31,776 nucleotides of DNA from a virus, in the IMG/VR virus record IMGVR_UViG_3300005095_000270, positions 1-31,776 of that record; one strand, written 5' to 3'. Position numbers and translations under genes: made by a program. Below, one piece after another: positions 1 through 6,273 of this stretch. The notes below the pieces were generated by a model. It was not told where the DNA came from and made no database searches. It worked only from the letters and a program-made list of their open reading frames with translations. Within the stretch, counting starts at the first letter, position 1. Each line of letters begins with the position of its first letter.

Positions 1-118
1 GGCGTATTCTATACAACTGAGACTTGAGCGCAACCCCTATTTGCATTTAATTCACTGTTTTTTGTGTTTATTTGCGTTTTATCTCAAACACGGGGCTTAC
101 CACCAGCTTACTCAGGAC

Positions 119-139
119 TTATGCACAAGGTTATCCACA
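119..139 (+). promoter_or_regulatory. Pair of DnaA boxes
   Basis: TTATGCACA (119-127) and TTATCCACA (131-139) lie in direct orientation, starts 12 bp apart. Both fit the DnaA-box consensus TTATNCACA. That DnaA would bind here is inferred from the consensus. I see no AT-rich unwinding repeat array and no adjacent replication gene that would show an origin. Confidence 0.55.
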
Positions 140-180
140 ATTCGCCATTTATGTGCTTTGAGTTTATAAACGATAGATAC

Positions 181-207
181 AAAAAAACCGCGTAAACGCG
201 GCTTTTT
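181..207. terminator. Short hairpin with A/T tracts, likely bidirectional terminator
   Basis: CCGCG (188-192) pairs with CGCGG (197-201) around a TAAA loop. An A-run lies on the left and a T-run on the right, so it could work as an intrinsic terminator in either direction. The genes it would serve lie outside the window. Confidence 0.6.
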
Positions 208-270
208 AATCACTGTCTTGTCAGATAAAGCTTATTGAAACACACGCTTTATCCTTTATAAAACACTTAA

Positions 271-303
271 AACCAAACAAACAGGTCTGGTTGTTTGGTT
301 TTT
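271..303. terminator. 10-bp stem hairpin, probable terminator
   Basis: AACCAAACAA (271-280) pairs perfectly with TTGTTTGGTT (291-300), and a T-run follows on the plus strand. The stem is AT-rich, so its strength as a terminator is uncertain. It lies in chromosomal flank with no gene visible to either side in the window. Confidence 0.45.
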
Positions 304-546
304 CATCGTTAAATATGACTATTGATTTAACCTCTAGCAATATTTAATTGTCTAAATTAAAAATAGAAAGCCATTCATGCCAACACACCACTCACTTTAT
401 ATTCTTAGAAGTGAAAAGACACTATTATTATGCGCACATGAAGCTGTAGGAAAAATGTAGGAGGATATAGTGGTAGGATTGCTTTAAACGAGATTTAAGA
501 ATGATTTGTGAAAACGCTGTAAGCGCTTATTCATAAGGGTTTGTAA

Positions 547-591
547 TGGTGGGCCCTCGCGGACTTGAACCGCGGACCTGTCGATTATGAG
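547..591 (-). other. attL core: 3' part of a CAU-anticodon tRNA gene
   Basis: Read on the minus strand, this is the 3' part of a tRNA: anticodon loop CTCATAA (591-585), anticodon-stem 3' strand TCGAC, variable loop, T-arm CGCGG-TTCAAGT-CCGCG, acceptor strand AGGGCCC, discriminator A and encoded CCA (549-547). The bases 5' of the loop cannot pair with the anticodon-stem strand, so the tRNA identity stops at about 591/592. A tRNA 3' fragment beside a phage whose integrase lies at the other end is the usual sign of an attachment site. The intact tRNA should be rebuilt beyond the right edge of the window. A CAU anticodon means elongator tRNA-Met or lysidine-modified tRNA-Ile2; the fragment alone does not decide. 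Confidence 0.82.
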
Positions 592-647
592 AGGATAGGC
601 GCATTTATACATTCACCTTATAGTTCAACAACTTATAAAAATAAATC

Positions 648-720
648 TTTCCCACAAGCAGTGGTACTTGATATCGTTTAACCCCTGCCGCTGCGGGCTT
701 CTCGATTTCTCTGTGGGAAA
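648..720 (-). terminator. Structured 3' end after the tape measure gene
   Basis: TTTCCCACA (648-656) and TGTGGGAAA (712-720) are perfect inverted repeats that enclose a GC-rich inner segment and a smaller hairpin, CAAG-N8-CTTG (655-670). The structure begins immediately after the tape measure stop codon. On the minus strand it is followed by an AT-rich stretch with a short T-run. It may terminate the left late operon. Integrase arm-site function is an alternative because it lies within 130 bp of attL. Confidence 0.4.
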
Positions 721-2742
721 TCAAAATCCAAAATCTAGCAGCCCCCCTGTATCTACGTTAAGGTTTGTAAAGCCATCGGTTTGCACTTTGTCAATCGACA
801 CAGGCAGATCTGATTTAACTTGAAGCGTCACTTGTGATTTACTTTGCACTTGAGGGTGCTTGATGATGCTGTCAGCGCTTACTGTTCTCGTCTCTTTAGC
901 TCCTTTATATTCTCCTGATAAGTTCACGAGCGTATTCTCGCTTCGCGTCAAGGTAAGCGTCTGCTCTGCTATTGCCCTATCTCTTCTCGTGTCATTAAAG
1001 TGTTCTTGAAGGGATTTTCCTTTAGCATCAGCAAATTGCTGTTGTGATCTAGCTGTATTCATTAATGTTTCATCAAATGCCCGCATTTTATTGTTAAGCG
1101 ATTCAATGCTTGCCCCCCAGTCATCCGGCATGACTGATTTTGGCATTTTGGCTAAGAGCGAAATAAGAAGCTTAAAGGGTGAGATTAAGCCTGAAACGAT
1201 AGTGTTTCCGATCGCGCTAAATTGTGCCGAAACTTTGCTTGCGAAAACACCTATCACTTTACCTATCGCTTTAAATGTGTCCAGCGTCGCTTTCATTGCA
1301 TACTTAACTTTTCTCCAATGACTTGCCATGTAGATTAAGGCGACAACAAGGGTTGCAATGAGTGAGACGATTAACCCAATCGGGTTGGCCATCATTATTG
1401 CGTTTAAGTAAAAAAAGGCAACTTTTACAAGCGCTATCCCCGCTACTATTTCTGGGAAGTAATCTACTAGGGTTTTAAATGCACTATATATAGTCTTTAC
1501 TGCAGAGAATAAGCCGTCGATTGCTTCTGTCACTTTCTTAATGGCTTTATCGCGCCATTTAGCGTTTTTAAAGTTCGTGATTAAGTCTTTAAATACGGTC
1601 GTTAGCTTTTTCATTAACGGCGTAATGATTTTAAACTTCATGCTGTTTAGCGCTATCTTGATGTCGAATAGTGCGTCGTTATATGCTTCGGCTGACGCGG
1701 CATCTTCATCCGTAAGTCCACCACCTAATTCATTAAACTCTTTGCGTGCGCTGGTAAGCCCTTTTGTGCCACTGCGTAGCATGATGAGCATTTTACGACC
1801 ATCTTGACCAAAAGCGGCATCTGCAAAGGCCATCTGCTCCTGATTTGTTTTAAGCTTAGAGAATGACTGTAAAACTAGGTTGTATGCATCTTGCGTGCTT
1901 TTAGCGTGCTCAAGCTGTCCAAACAGAGGGTTCTTACTCTTTTTAAGATAAGCACCGAGCGCCCCGTTTCCCGCTGCTTGAAGCTGGCCGAATCGCTTAG
2001 TAAAGCGAATCATATTACCGCCCATCGTATCGGCGCTAACGCCTGCATGTTCTGCTTGAAATTGCAGTGCTTGCAAGGCATTAAGGGGCATTTTTAAATT
2101 TTGCGCTGTTTTGGTCAGCTTGTCGGCCTCTTCAGACACTTTAGTTGTTAGTGCGAATGCCCCTGCGGCTGCAATATTGACTGCACCAAACCCTTTGGCC
2201 ATGTTACCCAGGCTAAAAGCCACTGCGGTTTTTTTAACTTTAGATATGGCTGAATTTAATGCCTTATAGCGTCGTGTAATGGCGGTTAATTTCTTTTGAT
2301 TGGCTTCTAGCTCTCGACCTAGCCGGCTTTCTTCAGATGCTAGGTTTTTAGTGTTCACACCTTGTTTTTTAAGCGCTTGCCCTGTTTTAGCCAATGTCTT
2401 TTTGTAGCCTTTTTCAGCTTGGCTAAGCAGGTCAAGCTTTGCCTTGGCTTTGTTGAACTGCGCGATTTGTGCCGCACTTAATGCCTTGCCCGCTTTTATC
2501 TGTGCTTGATATTTTGCAATTTTAGCCGTGGCCACAGCCATCTGGTCGCTGTTTGCTTTGTGCTGAGTCAGTGTTTTTTTGTACGTAGCAATGTCTGCCA
2601 GCATTTCTAGCCGGTTACTCACTAAAGCTTTTTGCGCCTTTTGCACCCTGGGTGTAAAATGACCATATTCACCGTTTATTTTTTTAAGCGGTGCGCTGGC
2701 TTGGTCTATTGTTTTCATTACTACCGAGAGGTTCATTTTCAT
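721..2742 (-). CDS. Phage tail tape measure protein
   Basis: This 673-aa protein should set the length of the contractile tail and act during DNA ejection, as Mu gp42 and P2 T do. The N-terminal ~170 residues are Lys/Ala/Gln-rich and predicted coiled coil. A glycine/alanine-rich hydrophobic segment follows at about 175-200. A strongly hydrophobic stretch at about 430-475 fits the membrane-active region usual in this family. AAGGAAG lies just upstream of the ATG. It is the last gene of the left late block. In Mu and P2 the tape measure directly follows the E/gp41-E' chaperone pair; here the HipA-like/HIRAN moron lies in between, and the circularization/baseplate genes that normally follow are ~12 kb away on the other strand. 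Confidence 0.88.
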   Translation of the reverse strand: MKMNLSVVMKTIDQASAPLKKINGEYGHFTPRVQKAQKALVSNRLEMLADIATYKKTLTQHKANSDQMAVATAKIAKYQAQIKAGKALSAAQIAQFNKAKAKLDLLSQAEKGYKKTLAKTGQALKKQGVNTKNLASEESRLGRELEANQKKLTAITRRYKALNSAISKVKKTAVAFSLGNMAKGFGAVNIAAAGAFALTTKVSEEADKLTKTAQNLKMPLNALQALQFQAEHAGVSADTMGGNMIRFTKRFGQLQAAGNGALGAYLKKSKNPLFGQLEHAKSTQDAYNLVLQSFSKLKTNQEQMAFADAAFGQDGRKMLIMLRSGTKGLTSARKEFNELGGGLTDEDAASAEAYNDALFDIKIALNSMKFKIITPLMKKLTTVFKDLITNFKNAKWRDKAIKKVTEAIDGLFSAVKTIYSAFKTLVDYFPEIVAGIALVKVAFFYLNAIMMANPIGLIVSLIATLVVALIYMASHWRKVKYAMKATLDTFKAIGKVIGVFASKVSAQFSAIGNTIVSGLISPFKLLISLLAKMPKSVMPDDWGASIESLNNKMRAFDETLMNTARSQQQFADAKGKSLQEHFNDTRRDRAIAEQTLTLTRSENTLVNLSGEYKGAKETRTVSADSIIKHPQVQSKSQVTLQVKSDLPVSIDKVQTDGFTNLNVDTGGLLDFGF

Positions 2743-3021
2743 GAGCAGCTTCCTTTATTATGCAGGGCTTTCTTTTGTTATTTTTTGGCTGTCTGTTGCG
2801 TATATTTTTAATTGATAGCTTTGTTGATATTATTATCCATAGCCACTTGTTTATAGCGAGACAAGAGGGTTTTAGATAGGTTGTTTAAAGCCTATTCACA
2901 AGTGTTTTTAAACGTATTTTCTGGGTGGAGTTGGGTTATTTAATGAATTGAATTAAAGGCGCACTAGCCTGATCATTCGTTTTTATGCTACTGTTCTAGC
3001 TTTTATGCTGGAGTGGTAAAG
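2743..3021. promoter_or_regulatory. Divergent intergenic region between tape measure and HipA-like moron
   Basis: This AT-rich gap separates the minus-strand tape measure gene from the plus-strand kinase gene and must hold the promoter of the latter. A direct repeat TTTTATGCT occurs at 2981-2989 and 3001-3009, just before the kinase start, and could be an operator or overlapping -10 elements. On the minus strand, TTGTCT-N17-TATGGA and TTGTGA-N17-TATCTA are weak sigma-70-like candidates that could drive the tape measure gene on its own. None of these is strong. Confidence 0.35.
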
Positions 3022-3906
3022 ATGCAAGAAGTCGTTAAAACCATAAGCCGAAACCAAACAGGGCTTGAGCACCAGGGGACAAAATATAAGTATTGGTTTG
3101 ATGATGGGCTTTTTAAAGTTGGAAAAGTAGCGGGAGAAAACTGGGCGGAAGTAGTCTCTTATCAATTATCGCTTCTCTTAAAAATCCCTGCTGCTGAATA
3201 TATTTTTGCTGAATTTAAAATTGAGCAAGAGGATGGTATAAAAGGGACTTATTCTAAGAATTTTATTCTACCAGGCCAAACTTTAATCAATGCAAATGAA
3301 CTATTAAATAAAAAGTCTAATGGCGAATATGATCCTTATGTAAAGTATCACCATCATAATTATACTTTTCAACGAGCGATGTCTCTGATGAAAGTGCTTT
3401 CGCTTAGCCATTCTCCCGTGGAAAATTACAATCCTAATAAGCAGATTATTGGCTATTTTTTATTTGATGTATTAATTGCAAACCAAGATCGTCATCACGA
3501 AAACTGGGGATTTATTTCCTGCCCTATTAATGGTTTCTATTTAGCACCAACTTATGATCATGGTTCTAGCCTTGCCTGTAGAATGCCTATTGATGAACGT
3601 GAAAAAAGATTAGCCTCAAAAGACCTAGGCTACCAAGTTGCAACGTTTGCTAAAAAAGCCAAGTCTGCTTTTCATTACGAAGGAAAGTCATTAAAGACTT
3701 ATAAGCTGGCTGAGCTGTGTGTTCAAAGGTTTCCTGTAGAAAGTCAGGACTGGATTAAACAAATAAAATCGCTTTCGGCCGAGGATTTTCGTTCCATGTT
3801 AGAATTCATCCCTGATAATAGGATGTCGGATATAGAAAAAGAATTTACGTTAAGTTTGCTTCAAACTAATCAACAATATTTATCTGGATTATTAAAAAAT
3901 GTGTAA
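3022..3906 (+). CDS. HipA-like serine/threonine kinase domain protein (moron)
   Basis: The protein carries the HipA-type kinase signatures. The catalytic loop NQDRHHENWG lies at about residues 154-163 and the metal-binding YDHGSS at about 178-183, counted from the ATG at 3022. GTKYKYWF near residue 20 and GENWAEVVSYQLS resemble the N-lobe of HipA_C kinases. At 294 aa it is much shorter than E. coli HipA (~440) because the N-terminal subdomain 1 is missing; that module seems to be in the next gene. The SIS/ISGxQxK autophosphorylation loop is not recognizable. I chose ATG 3022 over in-frame GTG 3013 because GGAG lies at 3009-3012. The gene overlaps the next by 8 nt. HipA kinases phosphorylate host targets such as aminoacyl-tRNA synthetases; the target here is unknown. 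No hipB-type HTH gene is adjacent. Confidence 0.82.
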   Translation: MQEVVKTISRNQTGLEHQGTKYKYWFDDGLFKVGKVAGENWAEVVSYQLSLLLKIPAAEYIFAEFKIEQEDGIKGTYSKNFILPGQTLINANELLNKKSNGEYDPYVKYHHHNYTFQRAMSLMKVLSLSHSPVENYNPNKQIIGYFLFDVLIANQDRHHENWGFISCPINGFYLAPTYDHGSSLACRMPIDEREKRLASKDLGYQVATFAKKAKSAFHYEGKSLKTYKLAELCVQRFPVESQDWIKQIKSLSAEDFRSMLEFIPDNRMSDIEKEFTLSLLQTNQQYLSGLLKNV

Positions 3907-4636
3907 GGAATTAGGCTTGTCTTGGCAAGATAGTAAAACTAGAAAGTGGCTCCCTATTGCTCGTATTTCTAAGCGAGATGATGGGTACTTTTTTCGGTAT
4001 ACCAATGGTGCTATTGAAGCAAAAAAATATGGCTTTAATATGTTGCCAGGGTTCCCTAACTTTGAGAAAGCTTATTGTTCAAGTGAGATTTTTCCTGTTT
4101 TTCAAAATAGGATTATGAATAAAAGCCGTCCAGATCGTAAAGTATTTTTAGATTGGATTAATTTAAATGACGAAAGTTATAGCCCGTTTGAAGAGCTTGC
4201 TAGAACAGGCGGGATTAAAGCCACTGATAATTTACAGCTATACCCAATTCCGGTCTCTAAAGATGGGCTGTATACTTTGAGTTTTTTTGTACATGGCGTC
4301 AGTCATTTACCCCAAAGCTATAAAAAACGTACTCTAAAACTTGAGCCTGAAGATGCGTTATTTTTAATGAAAGACGTTCAGAATAAAATTGACCCTGCCG
4401 CACTCGCTTTAAGAACTGAAGATCCTATTGAATTGGTAGGCTATGTACCTAAGTTTTTTGCTGGTGATTTTGAAAAGCTATTTAATCATAATAAAGAACA
4501 CTTTCACGTCGTTGTTGAAAGGCTTAACTCAGCAGCTCCAGAGCAGTTAAGATTGCTATGCAAGCTTTCTACCCCGTGGCCCAGAGATTTTAAGGCCTTA
4601 AATATGCCTTCTTTTACACCCTTGATTAATATTTAA
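3899..4636 (+). CDS. HipS-like N-terminal domain fused to a HIRAN domain
   Basis: This 245-aa protein starts at ATGTGTAA, which overlaps the kinase stop by 8 nt, so the two are probably translationally coupled. Residues ~18-118 resemble HipA N-subdomain 1/HipS, with a beta-strand YFFRYTNGA, an LPxFPxF-like stretch and YCSSEIFPVFQNRIMNKSRPDR in two parts. Residues ~125-215 look like a HIRAN domain, with LEPEDALFLMKDVQNKIDPA followed by GYVPKFFAGDF. HIRAN domains (first seen in HIP116/Rad5) bind DNA ends. In HipBST systems the separate HipS subunit restrains the HipT kinase, so by inference this protein could neutralize or direct the upstream kinase. The HIRAN call is strong from its motifs; the HipS likeness is moderate. 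The HIRAN part suggests sensing of DNA ends. Confidence 0.75.
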   Translation: MCKELGLSWQDSKTRKWLPIARISKRDDGYFFRYTNGAIEAKKYGFNMLPGFPNFEKAYCSSEIFPVFQNRIMNKSRPDRKVFLDWINLNDESYSPFEELARTGGIKATDNLQLYPIPVSKDGLYTLSFFVHGVSHLPQSYKKRTLKLEPEDALFLMKDVQNKIDPAALALRTEDPIELVGYVPKFFAGDFEKLFNHNKEHFHVVVERLNSAAPEQLRLLCKLSTPWPRDFKALNMPSFTPLINI

Positions 4637-4663
4637 CGGTTGCTGGTAAATAGTATTTAACGC

Positions 4664-4701
4664 AAAAAGGGGCTAAGTGAATAATCACTTAGCCCCTTTT
4701 T
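4664..4701. terminator. Strong bidirectional intrinsic terminator
   Basis: The 17-bp arms at 4664-4680 and 4685-4701 pair perfectly around an ATAA loop, with A and T tracts at the outer ends. It lies 27 bp after the HIRAN gene and 9 bp beyond the E' stop codon, between converging transcription units. It should end both the moron transcript and the minus-strand late transcript before the tape measure gene. Confidence 0.9.
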
Positions 4702-4709
4702 TTATTTCA

Positions 4710-5119
4710 TTATTCTGTTTGGGTGCGCTTTTCTGCATGTGTTCGCCACATGCCTAGGTCATCTATTTCCATTTGGTCCAGCTCTGAGGGTGGCCAGTGA
4801 AATATGATTGCTAGGTCGGCGTACCAGTCTTCTATGCGATCGGGCAGGCTTAATCCATTGTCACGAAAAAACCCAGTGTTTCTACCGATAGATGTGCGAA
4901 ATCTTCCATCTCTAAGTTGTGCAGGTCTTTTTCGCGTAGCTCTGAAATGCGTGGAATCAGTTGCATCATGGCATCGACATCTTGCATTTGAATTAAGCTT
5001 AGCTGTAAGCCTCGTAATTCGCCTGCCTTGGGTTTTCTAAGGGTGACTTCAGTTAGGGTTGTATCGCCCTCTTGAGTAAGCGGGAACTTTAGTTTAACGA
5101 GTTTGCTCTTGTTATTCAT
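4710..5119 (-). CDS. E-E' tail assembly chaperone fusion made by -1 frameshift
   Basis: A -1 shift at TTTTTTC (4871-4865) after codon 85 of E carries translation past the E stop into a 51-codon extension ending at 4710. The total is ~136 aa. The extension includes DWYADLAIIFHWPPSELDQM, the hallmark of P2 E'/GpE-type proteins (xIFHWPPxEL followed by a short helix). The frames are GGT TTT TTC then CGT GAC, a canonical X XXY YYZ slip. Tail chaperone pairs made this way bind the tape measure and recruit tube protein in P2, Mu-like and lambda-like phages. No strong stimulatory stem is obvious just downstream. The E' frame has no good independent start for the conserved part, which supports frameshifting. 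Confidence 0.85.
4850..5119 (-). CDS. Phage tail assembly chaperone, E/gp41 type
   Basis: This 89-aa protein has the E/41/14-family pattern: KLKFPL, then TLTEVTLRKPKAGELRGLQL (the conserved LRxPxxGELRG core), then a helical C-terminal half. It assists tail assembly around the tape measure and is also the N-terminal part of the frameshifted E-E' product. It overlaps the 3' end of the gpM-like gene by 8 nt, which indicates a single transcription unit. The gene order tube, chaperone, tape measure is conserved with Mu except for the inserted gpM and the moron. Confidence 0.85.
   Translation of the reverse strand: MNNKSKLVKLKFPLTQEGDTTLTEVTLRKPKAGELRGLQLSLIQMQDVDAMMQLIPRISELREKDLHNLEMEDFAHLSVETLGFFVTMD
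4865..4871 (-). promoter_or_regulatory. Programmed -1 ribosomal frameshift slippery site
   Basis: On the minus strand this reads T TTT TTC in the E frame, so P- and A-site tRNAs can re-pair on TTT TTT after slipping back one base. It is followed by the E stop 13 to 15 bases later. The conserved E' motif lies in the -1 frame. P2 uses a similar T-run. Confidence 0.85.
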
Positions 5120-5816
5120 TTGTACTTTCCTCTGATTCTAGTTCTGTTGCTAACTGTTCTTTTGCTTGTTTTAGCAGTTTTTTAACGCCTGCCCCGTCGT
5201 CTAAGCTAAGGGCTTTTTCAAAGTATTTAATGGCTAATTTGGGATCATTGAAGCGATAGGCTACTTTTCCCATCAGCGCAAACAGCTTTGACTTAAGCGG
5301 GGTATTGGTAACTACTTTACCTTCAGTTAAGTCTGTAACGGCTCTTAATAAGTACTCTGTTACAAATTCCTTTTCTTCTTTAAAGGCTTTGTTTGAGTAT
5401 ATGTAAACAGTGTCTAGGTAGATTGTTTGCCAGTCACGCTTAAATTCATCTGGCGTTGTTAGTCCGTGTTGAATGGCTTTGTAAAACAGGGGCTCTACCG
5501 CCTCAAACCCTTCAATGTCTAAGCGCCAAAGTAACCAGTAAAAAATAACCTTTTGACCCGCCCAGTTGTCATATTTCATCATGGCTTGCGCGTAGGCTTT
5601 GTATTTTTCAATAAGCTCTTTTTTAAACGGGTGGCGTTCTGCGTCACCATTGGCGTGTTTTAGTGTGATTAAGTCGGCTGGCAAGCTTTCTTTTAAGCTT
5701 GCAAACTCTTTTACACTAGAAGCATTTGGCGCTACCGATGTAATACTGATTCTTTCGATGTCCGCAGGACTTGCCTTAGATTGCATTTTTCGTTTATGCT
5801 TTAAAGCTATGCTCAT
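5112..5816 (-). CDS. M: P2 gpM-like terminase endonuclease subunit, out of its usual place
   Basis: This 234-aa protein matches P2 gpM along its length from what I recall of the family. VIFYWLLWRLDIEGFEAVE and HGLTTPDEFKR correspond to the conserved core. The C-terminal KLFALMGKVAYRFNDPKLAI and ALSLDDGAGVKK form the TPR-like repeat that ends the family. In P2, gpM works with the gpP ATPase to cut concatemers at cos for packaging. There M lies between N (capsid) and L (head completion). Here the N-L gap (9037-9173) is empty, and M sits between the tail tube and chaperone E, overlapping E by 8 nt. Expression with tail genes is therefore likely. No pseudogene signs are visible. Confidence 0.8.
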   Translation of the reverse strand: MSIALKHKRKMQSKASPADIERISITSVAPNASSVKEFASLKESLPADLITLKHANGDAERHPFKKELIEKYKAYAQAMMKYDNWAGQKVIFYWLLWRLDIEGFEAVEPLFYKAIQHGLTTPDEFKRDWQTIYLDTVYIYSNKAFKEEKEFVTEYLLRAVTDLTEGKVVTNTPLKSKLFALMGKVAYRFNDPKLAIKYFEKALSLDDGAGVKKLLKQAKEQLATELESEESTNE

Positions 5817-5825
5817 GCCATTCTC

Positions 5826-6185
5826 CTAGGATTGTTGGATGCATTCAGAGCCAAAAAATTCGACTTCAAGCGTGCCGTCTTTAACGTTAAGCTCTAATTC
5901 GTTGCCCACAAACGCGTCGGTTAATGCGAACTGTTGGCCGTTGTTTGTAGAGTAAACAAGGGTTTCGCCTACAAATTTTTGAAGCTTTTCTTTGTCTAGC
6001 GCGCTTGAATCAACGAGCGTTACTTTGATGCTGGGTGCAATTTTTGTTTCAGTATGGCCAAGCACGCCTTCGTCGCCCATCACTGCTTCACGAGTGACTC
6101 CGCCTAATTTGATTGTGCCGCCTTCTTTGGTTGGCAAGCGCCCTGCTGATCCTGCATCTAAAAATCCACGTGATGTGATTAACAT
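5826..6185 (-). CDS. Phage tail tube protein (Mu gpM family)
   Basis: This 119-aa protein fits the Mu-type tail tube family in size (~118 aa) and in its features. It has an RLPTKEGGTIKLGG segment near the N-terminus and a beta-rich middle. The C-terminal half alternates strands, ending with GTLEVEFFGSECIQ. The subunit polymerizes into the rigid inner tube of the contractile tail. It follows the sheath gene, as in Mu and P2, and precedes gpM and the chaperone. The ATG has AAAAAGGAAAA upstream on the minus strand. Confidence 0.82.
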   Translation of the reverse strand: MLITSRGFLDAGSAGRLPTKEGGTIKLGGVTREAVMGDEGVLGHTETKIAPSIKVTLVDSSALDKEKLQKFVGETLVYSTNNGQQFALTDAFVGNELELNVKDGTLEVEFFGSECIQQS

Positions 6186-6273
6186 GATTTTTTCCTTTTT
6201 AAATTCTATTTAAGCGCCTGTTTAGACGCTTGTTTTATTGCCGTGTGATTGCACTTATTAATGCGAATTCAGG

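Larger units (their letters stand above)
1..546. other. Chromosomal flank outside the prophage, no gene seen
   Basis: This stretch lies on the host side of the putative attL and holds no convincing coding sequence on either strand. It contains two DnaA-box-like sites (119-139), two hairpins resembling intrinsic terminators (181-207 and 271-303) and otherwise AT-rich DNA. Its assignment as host DNA is inferred from the position of the tRNA 3' fragment at 547-591. Confidence 0.6.

Noticed and set aside
547-640. Complete tRNA gene at the left end
   Set aside because: Bases beyond 591 cannot pair with the anticodon-stem 3' strand, and no D-arm or 5' acceptor is present.
1091-2097. Plus-strand open frames inside the tape measure gene
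   Set aside because: They are shadows of the minus-strand gene without ribosome-binding sites or recognizable domains.
3013-3021. GTG start at 3013 for the HipA-like kinase
   Set aside because: GGAG at 3009-3012 abuts the GTG and is better spaced for ATG 3022.
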